Positions 1 through 9,904 of a stretch of DNA of 64,000 bases are shown one piece after another. Origin of the DNA: JBBDRJ01 sp963766295 (GTDB taxonomy: Bacteria; Actinomycetota; JAICYB01); contig CAVXYW010000002.1 in NCBI GenBank assembly GCA_963766295.1, positions 1,302,001-1,366,000 on the forward strand, in the 5' to 3' direction. A program made the translations under genes and the position numbers. A model generated the notes under the pieces. That model saw only the letters and a program-made list of their open reading frames with translations. It did not search any database and was not told the DNA's origin. Position 1 is the stretch's first letter. Every line of letters begins with the position of its first letter.

Positions 1-942
1 TGCAGCGGATGCGCCGGCGAAGAGGAAGGCTCGTCCACGAAGAGATAATCCGTACTTGTCAAAGAGGAGGAGCGCAAAGAAGATTCCGAAGATGTAGTCG
101 CCCATGCTCGACGGAATCGTTGAGATGAATAGTCTTCTCAGAGTGCGGATCGACCAAAGGGTGCGCCAGGCTTCGCCGAAACTCACCGGATCTTCCGGCT
201 GACGCGCCTCTTCCTCCGACAAACCGAGAGCTTTGCGCTCCATGTATCCGCGGACCGGCTCCTTGAGGACAAACAACGCCACTATCCCGACGATGATCAG
301 GAGTGGCCCGGTGATCAGGTAAGGAAGGCGCCAGGACAACGACGTTGCCGTGGCGAGATAGGCGATGATGATCGGCGCCGCCACGCGGAATACACGTCTG
401 GTCACACCGGAGAGCGCAAACACCTTTCCCCTGACGTCGACGGGGTAGTAGTCGGCCGCAAGCGACGCGTTCGGGACGTCGACAATGGCATCGCCGACGT
501 TCGCGATTCCCTGGGCAACTCCAAGCGTTCTGTCTTGTTGTACCCCGGCTGTGGCCATTGCGGCCGCGCCGTAAACGACCGAGCCGATGGCGACGAACGG
601 TGTTCTTCGAACTCGGTCAGCGAGCCATGCCAAGCCGAGCGTGATGAAGATCATGAAGAAGTTGACGATGGTGAAGATCCCTATGAGAGGTATCAGGTCA
701 ACATCCAGATCTCTAACGATGTCGGGAAAAGCGAGACTGAAGATGCTCAGCTCGAGAGAGGCCACCACTCCGATCGACATGAACACGAGGACCGGTTTGA
801 GCCCGTACGGTGATTTCGAGATTTCCCGGTAGCGCGCAGCCTCGCGCATCGTTGACTTGAAGTCCGCCCAACCACGCTGGATAAACGACATCTCGCGTCG
901 GCGGCGAGCGTCCTCCAACGCCTTCTTGTTCGGGGCGCTCAC
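1..942 (-). CDS. MFS transporter, N-terminal part (cut by left edge)
   Basis: About 314 codons are visible; the rest lies beyond base 1. The start is GTG at 942, which overlaps the stop of the upstream permease (GTGA), so translation is probably coupled. After a basic cytoplasmic leader come several hydrophobic segments and an MFS-like loop between TM2 and TM3 (GLAWLADRVRRTPFVAIG), then further membrane segments and a basic central loop. This is the N-terminal half of a major facilitator protein of the inner membrane; the substrate cannot be told. Its coupling to a LivH-LivM permease that has no ATPase beside it raises the possibility that an ABC ATPase follows, separate or fused, to the left of the window. 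That is inference. Confidence 0.8.
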   Translation of the reverse strand, partial: MSAPNKKALEDARRRREMSFIQRGWADFKSTMREAARYREISKSPYGLKPVLVFMSIGVVASLELSIFSLAFPDIVRDLDVDLIPLIGIFTIVNFFMIFITLGLAWLADRVRRTPFVAIGSVVYGAAAMATAGVQQDRTLGVAQGIANVGDAIVDVPNASLAADYYPVDVRGKVFALSGVTRRVFRVAAPIIIAYLATATSLSWRLPYLITGPLLIIVGIVALFVLKEPVRGYMERKALGLSEEEARQPEDPVSFGEAWRTLWSIRTLRRLFISTIPSSMGDYIFGIFFALLLFDKYGLSLRGRAFLFAGASAA

Positions 943-3263
943 GATGTCTGGTCCTCTCCACCCAGTGCATCGACCGCCGCACCAAGAGCCACGGCCTCCT
1001 CGCCGCGCTTGCGGTCGCCGTCCCGAACCTGACGCCCTCGTTCGCCGTAAAGATCGGAACCGGCGCGGTACCGGCTGTCGTGCGGCAGCGCACCTAGCCC
1101 TTCTTCTGGTATCGCTTCCGCGAGCGGGATGAGCTGATTCTCGACAGCCGCTGCGTCAACATCCGAGAAGAGCGCCGGGACGACCATCTGACGTCGTTGA
1201 GCGATGATCTTCAGGACTCCATCACGAAGCGATGTGACGATCGATGCGAGTCCACCGGGCGCTATGTACAGAACAATCAAAACGCCGAACGGTCCGACCA
1301 CGAACTGCCAGAACGGATTCGTGAGCAACCGCTGAAGCGAGAAATACAACGCGCCAAGAAGTGCCCCCGTCACAGATCCAACACCGCCGACGACGGCGAA
1401 CAGGAAGATGTCCAGGCTCAGACTCGCCGGGAAATCCGCGGCAGTAGCAGCACGCTGCTGATGGGCCAGAAGGACACCGGCCAAACCACAAAGGAAGCCG
1501 GAGATCGCGAAAGCGGCCAGTCGCATCCTCATGGGATTCACACCGAATGAACGGAGGTTGTTCTCGTTTTCCCGGAGAGCGATCAGCACGCGACCCGTCC
1601 GGCTCCGGCGAAGCACCACGACGATGAACACCGCGAATGCTAGGAAAACGAGATTGAAGTAGTACATGCTTCTCGTGTCTTCCAGGTCTATGAAGAAGAG
1701 CTGCGGACGTTCGATCCCGCCGGGAAGCAGCCAACCGAAGTAGCGCTCCTCGAACAAGGCCGACTCGACGGAGACCGCGAAGGCGAACGTGGCCACGGCC
1801 AGGAAGAGGCCGCGGATCCTCAACGCCGGAAAACCCATCAGGGATGAGAACAACGCTGTAAAGAACGGCACGAGGATCAAGGCGACCCAGAACGTGATTC
1901 CGGCTCGTGCGGTCAGCGAGCCACCGACTACTGCGGCAACCGCAACGAACCCGAATTGTCCGAGGCTGGCCTGGCCGGCCCACCCCGTCAGTACAACGAG
2001 TGAAAGAAAGGAGATCGTCACGAGGATCAGATAGCCGGCTTCGTTCGTCTGGCCGGGGTTCGCTGCGAGAGGAAAGACGATCAAGCCGATCGCGAGGACG
2101 GCGACGAAGGCGCGGCGGGCGAACGCTACGGACGTCAACGCCAGCATCTCTCGCGGGATCGGGCGCTGCTCCCCCGCGGATTCGAAAGCCGTGGCTTCCG
2201 CTTCCTCGGCTCGTTGCCCTCGTTGACGTATCAGTAGGAACGCACCCAGAATCACGACGAACAACCCCAGGTCGATAAGTGCCGTGTGGGCCTCGTAGCT
2301 GAAGCGAAAAGCCTCGCGCAGTCCGGTTAGCAGAACCGCTGCCAATACGGCTGTCGGATACCGCTCGAATCTCGCGATCGCGGCGGCTGCCAGGGGAATG
2401 ATTATCAGCTGCGGAGGGAAAACGCCCGGTGAGAACTGGCGCTGGATCGAGCCCTGAAGAACGATGCCCAGTCCGGATAATGCTCCGGAAATCGTCCACG
2501 CCACCATCGAAAGCGTGATCACACTTATTCCGAGGATCCGTGCCCGCTCGTTGTTCTCAGCCGCCGCCCGTATGGCGACTCCGATGCGCGTGAAGCGGAA
2601 AAACGCATACAGCCCGGCAAGCGCGAGCACCGAAAGTCCCAGCGCCAGGAGATGAGCGAAACCGAACTCCAGCTCGAATGAGCCGAGCGTGAAGCCGAAA
2701 TCGTCGAAGGGGACCTTGACGAGCTGACCGAACAACTCCTCCTGTGTTCGGTCTTGAGCAGGTGGAAATATCGGCAAGGCCGTAACGAAGCCGACGGCGA
2801 ACCCAATCGCCGGGACAACGGCAATCGTCAAGATCGTCAGCGTCAGCCTCGGCGCGTTGTAGAAGCGGATGACGAAAGCCAGCTGGAAGATGAGGCCAAG
2901 TGCCGCGGCGACTACGATCCCGGCCGCGAGCGCTAGGAAGTAGTTCCAGTCCAGAAGAAGGATGAGATTCGCTGTGAACACACCGCCGCCGACACCCATT
3001 GCGGCCTGAGCGAAGTTGATGATGCGATGGCTTCTATAGATCAGGACGACGCCAACGGCCGTTAGTGCGTTGAGGACGCCGAACACCAGCCCCTGGAAAA
3101 GGATCGCCGTCGGAGTTCCACCACCGTCGGTTCCGGGCAACGCAAGCTGCGTCACGAGCAGCGAGGCGCCTATCGCCGCTGCGTTCAAGATGGTCGTGCG
3201 AACCTGCGCCTCTACGCCGCTCGTGGGACCAGAACCGAGGAGCATTGCGCGGATAGTGCTCAT
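939..3263 (-). CDS. Fused LivH-LivM branched-chain amino acid ABC permease
   Basis: The 774-residue membrane protein joins two permeases that are usually separate. Residues about 40-340 are LivH-like (the IYRSHRIINFAQAAMG stretch matches the LivH signature region), and about 390-690 are LivM-like (LTGWAGQASLGQFGF). About 80 hydrophilic, charged residues form the C-terminal tail. It should make the transmembrane channel of a Liv-type (HAAT) ABC importer for amino acids or related small molecules. Its ATG overlaps the stop of the upstream lipoprotein gene (ATGA) and its stop overlaps the MFS start. No ATPase gene is adjacent in the window. The anchored binding protein at 8036 could supply substrate, but that pairing is inferred. 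Confidence 0.88.
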   Translation of the reverse strand: MSTIRAMLLGSGPTSGVEAQVRTTILNAAAIGASLLVTQLALPGTDGGGTPTAILFQGLVFGVLNALTAVGVVLIYRSHRIINFAQAAMGVGGGVFTANLILLLDWNYFLALAAGIVVAAALGLIFQLAFVIRFYNAPRLTLTILTIAVVPAIGFAVGFVTALPIFPPAQDRTQEELFGQLVKVPFDDFGFTLGSFELEFGFAHLLALGLSVLALAGLYAFFRFTRIGVAIRAAAENNERARILGISVITLSMVAWTISGALSGLGIVLQGSIQRQFSPGVFPPQLIIIPLAAAAIARFERYPTAVLAAVLLTGLREAFRFSYEAHTALIDLGLFVVILGAFLLIRQRGQRAEEAEATAFESAGEQRPIPREMLALTSVAFARRAFVAVLAIGLIVFPLAANPGQTNEAGYLILVTISFLSLVVLTGWAGQASLGQFGFVAVAAVVGGSLTARAGITFWVALILVPFFTALFSSLMGFPALRIRGLFLAVATFAFAVSVESALFEERYFGWLLPGGIERPQLFFIDLEDTRSMYYFNLVFLAFAVFIVVVLRRSRTGRVLIALRENENNLRSFGVNPMRMRLAAFAISGFLCGLAGVLLAHQQRAATAADFPASLSLDIFLFAVVGGVGSVTGALLGALYFSLQRLLTNPFWQFVVGPFGVLIVLYIAPGGLASIVTSLRDGVLKIIAQRRQMVVPALFSDVDAAAVENQLIPLAEAIPEEGLGALPHDSRYRAGSDLYGERGRQVRDGDRKRGEEAVALGAAVDALGGEDQTS

Positions 3264-4249
3264 CGCTCGTCGGGCTCCAACTGCCCGATATGGGCGTCCA
3301 TCAAGAACGTGACCAGATCAGACTGACAATTGCCCGGCGTGTCGACGTCGAGACAGGGCGACTCGATGTGTTCGATAACCGGAAGCCCTCCGCGTGCCGT
3401 GGCGATTCCGTACCTAAACTCACGGCGCGTGAATGCGCCGTCTCCGCCGACGAACTCCTGAATTGCATAGACGAAGAACGTGTCGACCGGCTCACCGCAA
3501 GCGTTAACCCGCTTGCGGCCGGTGACGAGCCCGTGATTTCGAAGCACTTCGAGCGACGTACCGTCGACCCCGGTCGATTCGATCGACGTGCCCAATATCA
3601 CCGGCGTCGGGAGCAATAGAACGGGTGGGCTCGGCGTAAACACCGAGTTCGAGCCCGAGTCGGTCGCATGCGTGCGTTCGATACGCGTGAGATAGAGACC
3701 GGTCTGATCGGTCGAAAGTGGAACCGGGCGACGACGCACTTCAAAGGTGGACTTGACCGCGAAAGCCGAGCCGAAAACGATTTCCCGTTCGGTAACCGCA
3801 AAGCTGAATCCCTGAGCCGTGTCCTTGACGTCCGAGACCGTGCGCGTGGTGAATTGCGGAAGCGCTACTTCGCCAACGGTCGGCACTTCCTGCTTACCGT
3901 CCACCTTCCACTTGTAGTCACCGGCTTTCGGTTTGCTCGTGATATCCGTAGTCGCGGCAGGAGGAAATGCGGTCAACGGCGCGGCCGGACACGGACTGGC
4001 CGGAGGGCTAGGTGTTTCGACGGGCTGTTCCGGGGTCGGGATCCTTTCGACCGGCAGCGGGTTGGCGGGTACGGGATTCACGTTCGCCGGAGCGGCAGGA
4101 GAAACGGGTTCCGGTATGCCGTAAGTGAGATCGGTAGCAACGGTCTTCACGTTCACTGTTGACTCGGAAGTTCCGCCGCCGCAGGCCGCAGCCAACAGAC
4201 AGAGCAGAAGGATGGCCGTGACAAGCAAAGGGTTAGATCGCCGACGCAC
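3260..4249 (-). CDS. Secreted lipoprotein of unknown function
   Basis: I place the start at GTG 4249, preceded by GGAGG six bases upstream, rather than at an ATG 51 bases further up inside the previous gene. The 329-residue product begins with a basic n-region, a Leu-rich core and a lipobox ending LAAAC, so it should be a membrane-anchored lipoprotein. A Pro-rich linker (residues about 35-95) precedes a globular domain of about 220 residues with a few cysteines that I do not recognise. It overlaps the TgpA-like gene upstream by 17 bases and the LivH-LivM gene downstream by 4, so it is part of one operon with them. Confidence 0.8.
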   Translation of the reverse strand: MRRRSNPLLVTAILLLCLLAAACGGGTSESTVNVKTVATDLTYGIPEPVSPAAPANVNPVPANPLPVERIPTPEQPVETPSPPASPCPAAPLTAFPPAATTDITSKPKAGDYKWKVDGKQEVPTVGEVALPQFTTRTVSDVKDTAQGFSFAVTEREIVFGSAFAVKSTFEVRRRPVPLSTDQTGLYLTRIERTHATDSGSNSVFTPSPPVLLLPTPVILGTSIESTGVDGTSLEVLRNHGLVTGRKRVNACGEPVDTFFVYAIQEFVGGDGAFTRREFRYGIATARGGLPVIEHIESPCLDVDTPGNCQSDLVTFLMDAHIGQLEPDER

Positions 4250-6512
4250 GATCCACCTCCCCGGACCTGCCGGACATGGCTCGGGTATCGGGATGATCAA
4301 GCATCGGAGCGTACGGATGCCTCAGGGACAATCGCGAAGCGCCCGCGATCGCTCGAAGTGTCCACGTATGCGCCTGGCTCATGCGCTTTCGAAGCGCACG
4401 TGACAGTTCCTCCGCAGCTAATGCGTCTTCGTCGGACGTGTCGTCTCGCAGGTCGCCCCAAAGAGTGCGCGTAACGAGCCATGCAAGCTGCGAGTGCTCC
4501 TCGTCCGGAACGACTCGGTCCAGGAACATCAGCGGCGTGTCCGAGTGGTGCCGGTAACCGAAGTCCGTCGCCAGATCGCGAAACTCGGCGTAGGCCAGAG
4601 CGACACGTGCCCAAGGGTCCTGGTCACGGACCCAACTTCGACGTCTCGCACGGAGGAACGACTTACGGACGATCGGCCACAAGAGGTAGACGAGAAGTAC
4701 TCCGCCGATTATCGGTAGAACGACGATGAGGATCGCTCGGACCTGCTCGAAAAGGAAATTTCGCCCTTCTCGTTCGAAAGGCACGTACAGCTGAACGGCG
4801 AAATCGTCGCTGGCGAGGATTGAGGCATCCGTCTGAGTCGGCTCTTCGCCGAAGGATGTTTTGGCCTGACGCGGCGTACCGATCAGCGGCAGCCACTTGT
4901 GGCCGGGGAAATAGACCTCGAGGAACGAAGCGCCATGCCGCGGCCGCACTTCGAAGCCGCCGTCCCTTTGCTCTCCACCATCGAACCCGTATCCGATGCG
5001 TGCCGGGATACCGGCCCAGCGAGCCAGCAGCGCCTGCCCGGCAACGATCTCGAACGGCGACCCTTCCTTAGAGCCGAAGAGCATGTCCTCGACCTTCTCC
5101 GGCGGCACGCTGGCCGGCGCGCCCGAGCCGCTGGCGGCAACGGTGTCGAGCAAACGATTCCTCAAGAAATCGAGCGCGTCCCAGGCCGAGGTCTTCGGTG
5201 CTTGATTGAGAAGCTGCTGCACGGCTGCTGGTGGTGGTGGAACGTCCAGGAATCGTTCGGTGGACAGGCCTTCGATCTCTTCCGCTGGCCCCTGGCTGAT
5301 CCGTTGAAGTTCTTGAACGGTGGGAATGCGCGCCGCGGTAACCGTGTACTCGAGACCAGGCTGGATCGCGCCAGACGCCAGCCTGATTACACCGGTACGG
5401 CTGTCGTGCGCAAGCCGCGGCCCCTCCGCGATCAATCCGACCAGGTTCGGCAGCCCGGGTAGCACCGCACCGTCCAGACCAGCGACTGAGAAGGTGGCTT
5501 TGACGCCGGCCTCGAGCTCGGTGTCGAGGATGCCGTCCGACGGCACTTCTCTGATGCGGTTGTCGGCGAAAGGCGGCAAACGCCAGTCTTCTCCGTCGTA
5601 GACATCGAGACTGCCCATCCGCCAGGGACCGCTGACGGAGCTCTGGACGCTGAACAGAACGCGGTCGGGTACATCACTCAGCGGGATCGCTTTCGGCTTC
5701 TGAGCAGACTGCGTCGGATCGTAGACGGGCTGCGGAAAGAGGAAGTCGGCTTGGGCAAGGAACACGAGCGCGACGGTGAGAGCACCCAACATGGGCAAGG
5801 CCCTGGCCGCCCTCCGGAGCTCGAAGGCCATCGACCGCTGCTCGCGGCTTCCTTCTAGATCGACCCCCGAGAGAAGCCCGAGCCCGATGGCGAAAAGAAC
5901 CAGGCTTCCTATTCCGGTTGCGACACGCGCTTCGTCCGGGACGCTGACCGCGGCGACGGCGACGATCGGCAGGGGAAGTAGTAGCCCCAGAGCCGGGCGC
6001 CTTACCTCGGTTGCGATCCATGCCGACGCGAACCCGAGCCCACCCATTAGCCAACCGAGGATCGCGCGCCATCCCAAAGTGAACTCGACTGGAGGACGCT
6101 GCACATCTCCTGATGTGACGGCCTCGCGCAGGAACAGACCTAGGTTGACGATGTCGCTGGCCGATCCGGCGGGGATCATCAAGATGACGCCGATAAAGAA
6201 GGTCGCGATCACGATGGCGGCGTTCATCACGTACGGGTTACGTATCGAGCGGATGCGCGTAGCCGCGACAATGCCAAGTATCCCGGCAACAGTTCCCCAT
6301 ATGCGTGGAGAGACCCCGGTGAACACGCCGCCGACCATGATCGCGGCGGCGATAGTCGCGAAGGCTGCCGCTAAAGCGAGGCGAAGGACCGGGAGGTCGC
6401 CGACCGGAGCATCGGTCTGCTGTCCGATCGGGGGCGGGCCGCTGGATTCGCTTTCTTTCGGAAGCTCGACTGCTTCGAGCTCCGCCGTCTGCACGTCCTC
6501 ACGAACGGACAT
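4233..6512 (-). CDS. TgpA-like transglutaminase-fold membrane protein, catalytic residues lost
   Basis: The 759-residue protein has about six N-terminal membrane helices (45-215), another at about 240, a large external domain, one helix at about 592-615 and a cytoplasmic tail. This is the TgpA (DUF3488 plus transglutaminase) layout, and the DUF58 gene lies directly upstream with overlapping stop and start (TGATG). The transglutaminase core can be aligned through WAGIPARIGYGF and LEVYFPGHKW. The Cys expected after KEG is Pro486 (EGSPFE), the His-Ala-Trp position reads Ala-Ser-Phe (528-530), and the Asp of the terminal DPTP-like motif is Ile544 (IGTP). It is therefore probably a structural or binding pseudoenzyme of the envelope. 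Confidence 0.82.
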   Translation of the reverse strand: MSVREDVQTAELEAVELPKESESSGPPPIGQQTDAPVGDLPVLRLALAAAFATIAAAIMVGGVFTGVSPRIWGTVAGILGIVAATRIRSIRNPYVMNAAIVIATFFIGVILMIPAGSASDIVNLGLFLREAVTSGDVQRPPVEFTLGWRAILGWLMGGLGFASAWIATEVRRPALGLLLPLPIVAVAAVSVPDEARVATGIGSLVLFAIGLGLLSGVDLEGSREQRSMAFELRRAARALPMLGALTVALVFLAQADFLFPQPVYDPTQSAQKPKAIPLSDVPDRVLFSVQSSVSGPWRMGSLDVYDGEDWRLPPFADNRIREVPSDGILDTELEAGVKATFSVAGLDGAVLPGLPNLVGLIAEGPRLAHDSRTGVIRLASGAIQPGLEYTVTAARIPTVQELQRISQGPAEEIEGLSTERFLDVPPPPAAVQQLLNQAPKTSAWDALDFLRNRLLDTVAASGSGAPASVPPEKVEDMLFGSKEGSPFEIVAGQALLARWAGIPARIGYGFDGGEQRDGGFEVRPRHGASFLEVYFPGHKWLPLIGTPRQAKTSFGEEPTQTDASILASDDFAVQLYVPFEREGRNFLFEQVRAILIVVLPIIGGVLLVYLLWPIVRKSFLRARRRSWVRDQDPWARVALAYAEFRDLATDFGYRHHSDTPLMFLDRVVPDEEHSQLAWLVTRTLWGDLRDDTSDEDALAAEELSRALRKRMSQAHTWTLRAIAGASRLSLRHPYAPMLDHPDTRAMSGRSGEVDRASAI

Positions 6513-7852
6513 CAGCGGCTCCCTTGCCCAATGTCGTGAAGGAGAGCGCTGGCCAGATCGTGACCGGGCTCGACGCCGGCGACCTGACAGCCGAGCGCCG
6601 CAGCGCGCGCGAGCGATTCGTGACCGCGCTCATCCCACAACAGCGCAACGACCAGCAGGGAAACACCCTTGTTGAGAAGGAACTTCAACTGAGCGGCCGT
6701 CTGCTCGTCGAGGTGCGGTGTGATCAGGATGTCGTGCGTGTCCCGCCTGGGGTCCGTCAGCAATCGCCGAACGGTCTCGCGCAATGGCTCTCGTGTGAGA
6801 TCTACACGCGCGAAGGCATCGAGCATCTCCAGCTGTGTGTTTCCCCCGCGCAATGTGCGCGTTAGCGAACCGGCGTTGGACTCCGAACGAACCTCGTATC
6901 CCTCGCGGAGATGCCTGACGGCCAGTGACGCCGCCGCGCGAACACCGGTCTCGAAGGATTCGGAATGATCGCTTTCCCAGCTGTGAGAACCGCGATCGGT
7001 ATCGAGGATGATCGTGATGGCGTCGGTTATGCCCTCTTCCGCCTCGCGGACCATGAGCTTTCCGGCTTTCGCCGACGCACGCCAGACGATTCGGCGTAGT
7101 TCGTCGCCCGGGCGGTACTCACGCATGCCGTAGAACTCGAGACCCGACGGCCAAGGTTTCGAAACCGGCGGACGGATCGGCGGATCCTCATATCTTCTCG
7201 TGAGCGGCCGGTCGGAAACGTGCTCGATGCGCGGATGCACCAACAGCTCGAACTCCGGTGCCAAGAGGGTCTCGCGCTCCGTCAGCCCGAGCGGGTCGCT
7301 CGTTACCGCGACCAGAGGACCGATCGTGTAAACACCGCGACGTTGGCAACGCAATCCGTATCTGTGAGTCACCGTGTTGCCCCGGCCGAGCCTCGGCACC
7401 GGCACTTTTACCGTCGAACCCAACCGCTCGGGCACACGTTCTTCTAGGACGAAGGTCGATACGCCGCGCTGCGCCTGAAGGCGCACTTCGACGTCGAGAC
7501 GATCACCTTGCTGGGCGCGGGGCATCAGGCCCGTGCGCGTAGCATCGAGCTTCAGGCCACGCGGCGCGAGCAGGTAGCTCGCGGCGATCAACAGAAGGGT
7601 GCCGTACGCGAAGATGTACAACGCTTTTCCGGCAACGAGGTACGCCGCCACCCAGGGAGCAACGGCGGCGAGCACGGCGATCTGGCCCGTGCGCGTGAGG
7701 TGGATCTTCCGCTGGAGCGATCTCCAGCGCTCGCGCACGCTGGCTGCCGTCAGAGCATCAACTACGCGGTCCCGCGCGATGAGCGCTCTTCGCCGTGTCC
7801 CCTGCTGGCGAGTATCAGCTCGACCTGGCCGGCGACGTTCAATGACCCTCAT
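6512..7852 (-). CDS. DUF58 domain membrane protein
   Basis: The 446-residue protein has a basic 50-residue N-terminus, two membrane helices (about 55-95), an extracellular-type beta domain and the DUF58 signature around GMREYRPGDELRRIVWRASA, followed by a VWA-like region beginning IILDTD. DUF58 proteins usually work with a MoxR AAA+ ATPase and a TgpA-like protein in envelope assembly or quality control. The TgpA-like gene follows with overlapping stop and start. The likely MoxR partner is at 11763-12905, across a three-gene plus-strand block. Divergent promoters for this gene and the binding protein at 8036 should lie in the 183-base gap; I saw no clear consensus there. Confidence 0.88.
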   Translation of the reverse strand: MRVIERRRPGRADTRQQGTRRRALIARDRVVDALTAASVRERWRSLQRKIHLTRTGQIAVLAAVAPWVAAYLVAGKALYIFAYGTLLLIAASYLLAPRGLKLDATRTGLMPRAQQGDRLDVEVRLQAQRGVSTFVLEERVPERLGSTVKVPVPRLGRGNTVTHRYGLRCQRRGVYTIGPLVAVTSDPLGLTERETLLAPEFELLVHPRIEHVSDRPLTRRYEDPPIRPPVSKPWPSGLEFYGMREYRPGDELRRIVWRASAKAGKLMVREAEEGITDAITIILDTDRGSHSWESDHSESFETGVRAAASLAVRHLREGYEVRSESNAGSLTRTLRGGNTQLEMLDAFARVDLTREPLRETVRRLLTDPRRDTHDILITPHLDEQTAAQLKFLLNKGVSLLVVALLWDERGHESLARAAALGCQVAGVEPGHDLASALLHDIGQGSR

Positions 7853-8035
7853 TTGCGAATCAGCTTACGGACCCTCCCCGCGTCTCCCAACGGTCTGGAA
7901 CCCTAGCGAAAATTCCGGCGTTCACGCGTTGGGTGTTTGCAGCTTTTCTACCGTTGACCAGTACAGACGCAGGGAAAGGCGAAGGGGTTCGGATATCATT
8001 CGCTTCAATCGCATTGGGCCTTAAACCGCTGACAC

Positions 8036-9904
8036 ATGGCTGAAACGCCGCGCCCGTCCGAGAGATCCTCGGTCAGAGCGTGGATACGACGCTATCCCCC
8101 GCTCGCGACCTTCATCGCAGCGATTCTGATCATGCTCGTGATCATGCCCTCGGCCTTGAATCTGCCGCAGGCGAACCCCACGACGGTGTTGGAATATGCG
8201 CCCGTCCCACCTGAGGACCAAGACCCGCCGCCGCAATCCGAGGGGTCGTTGTCGTCGCTGGGGCTCGGTTCCTCCGACACGGTAACGACGGAAGCCGGCG
8301 GGTTGGAAGGCGATCTGCCTCTGCCCGGTTCGGGCGAGGCGCCGATAGTGAAACACTGCGTCGGCGATCCAGCGAGGCAAACCGAGGACCCGAACTCTCC
8401 GCCCTGCGTGCCGTTCTTCCAAGGCGAGAACGGCGGCACCACCTGGCGCGGTGTAACCAAGGACGAGATCACTCTCGTCGTCTACGTCGACGGCAACCGG
8501 CAGTCGATCGGTGGGGATGGCGGCGTCGAAACCACGCCGGCAGCCGGCGAGGTCTGCGATATCGACTCCCCTCCCAACGACCCTGATAACCCCGGCTGCA
8601 TCAACGGCGAAGGCACGGAAGATCACTTCGACGTGGCCATCGTGAGAGCGTTGGCCAAGTACTTCAACGATCGCTTCCAGACATACAACCGCCGCGCACA
8701 CTTCTACGTGTACTGGGGCACGCCGGGCAGTGGTCCGACGGCCCGCCGGTCGGATGCGCAGAACCTATTCGAACAACTGAAGCCCTTCGCTGTTATCGAC
8801 AACTCGAGCTTCGGTGACGCCGACGCCTTCATCGAAGCACTGGTCAAACGAGAGGTCAGCGTGTACGGCAGCTACGCGTTGATCCCCAACCGGATCTTCC
8901 GTGATAACGCGCCCTACCTCTGGTCCTTTTGGCCCGACGTCGAGCACCAGGTGTCCTTGTTCCACGACTACTTCTGCAAGCGCGTCGCACCCTTCAAGGT
9001 GAGCCACACCGGAGTGGACGCCCATCGAGGAACGGAACGGAAGTACGGATTTCTCTCAACAACCGACCCTTTGTTCAAGGGTCAACAGGCCTTCGCCAAA
9101 TTGGCCAAGGAGCGCTTCCGGCGGGGATGTCCGAACGGCGGTGAGGTCGATGTCGTCGGCGAATACACCTACCCCCGAAACAACTTCTCGACCGACACGC
9201 ATCCCGACACCGCCGCGAAGGCTCAGGAGAACATCCAGCGCATGCAGGCCGACGGAGTTACGACGATCGTTTGGCTGTCCGGATACGAAACGGCGCACAG
9301 CAAGGCTGCAAACACAGCGGCGTGGTTCCCGGAGTGGATCGTCGCCGGCGACGTCGGCAACGATCAGACCGAGGAAGGCGGCGAGCAGGACCCGACGGCT
9401 TGGTCGCACGCGCGGGTCATGAGCAACCACCTCCGCGAAGATAAGAGAGCCGATGTTCCCTGCAGGCAAGCCTTCCGCGAAGGAAGCCCGACCGGTTCGC
9501 CCACGGACGAAGTCTCGTCCTGCGGCGTGTACCGGAGCTTCTTCATGCTCTTCCGTGGGATCCAAGTAGCCGGACCGTTCCTGACGCCCGACGCCGTGGA
9601 TCAAGGCAACCACGCCATCCCGCGGCGAGAAACCACCAACCCCTACATCGCTTCCTGCTTCTTCGATCCTGGTGACTACACATGTGTCAAGGACGCTCAG
9701 GAGTCGTGGTGGGATTCCACGGCACCGGACCCGAACAACAACGTCGGCGAACGAGGCTGTTGGCGTATGTCCGATGGCGGCCAGCGTCGCTTAGCAGGAA
9801 ACTTCGTTCAGGCCGAAACCGCTTTCAAACAGGGGCCGAACGTTCCCTGTAACGCGCCCACAGACAACACCTCGAACATCAACCCGTATGGTCCGGCCGG
9901 CTAG
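8036..9904 (+). CDS. Membrane-anchored periplasmic-binding-protein-like protein
   Basis: The 622-residue protein starts with a cytoplasmic leader of about 23 residues and one membrane helix (about 24-42, ending before ANPTT). A Pro/Asp-rich linker to about residue 100 follows, then a long extracellular domain. Segments such as TKDEITLVVYVDG, VYGSYALIPNRIF and ADGVTTIVWLSGY resemble type I periplasmic binding proteins of the Liv/amide family. Several Cys residues could form disulfides outside the cell. It may be the substrate receptor for the fused LivH-LivM permease at 939-3263. It heads a three-gene plus-strand unit whose next gene overlaps its end by 17 bases. Confidence 0.72.
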   Translation: MAETPRPSERSSVRAWIRRYPPLATFIAAILIMLVIMPSALNLPQANPTTVLEYAPVPPEDQDPPPQSEGSLSSLGLGSSDTVTTEAGGLEGDLPLPGSGEAPIVKHCVGDPARQTEDPNSPPCVPFFQGENGGTTWRGVTKDEITLVVYVDGNRQSIGGDGGVETTPAAGEVCDIDSPPNDPDNPGCINGEGTEDHFDVAIVRALAKYFNDRFQTYNRRAHFYVYWGTPGSGPTARRSDAQNLFEQLKPFAVIDNSSFGDADAFIEALVKREVSVYGSYALIPNRIFRDNAPYLWSFWPDVEHQVSLFHDYFCKRVAPFKVSHTGVDAHRGTERKYGFLSTTDPLFKGQQAFAKLAKERFRRGCPNGGEVDVVGEYTYPRNNFSTDTHPDTAAKAQENIQRMQADGVTTIVWLSGYETAHSKAANTAAWFPEWIVAGDVGNDQTEEGGEQDPTAWSHARVMSNHLREDKRADVPCRQAFREGSPTGSPTDEVSSCGVYRSFFMLFRGIQVAGPFLTPDAVDQGNHAIPRRETTNPYIASCFFDPGDYTCVKDAQESWWDSTAPDPNNNVGERGCWRMSDGGQRRLAGNFVQAETAFKQGPNVPCNAPTDNTSNINPYGPAG

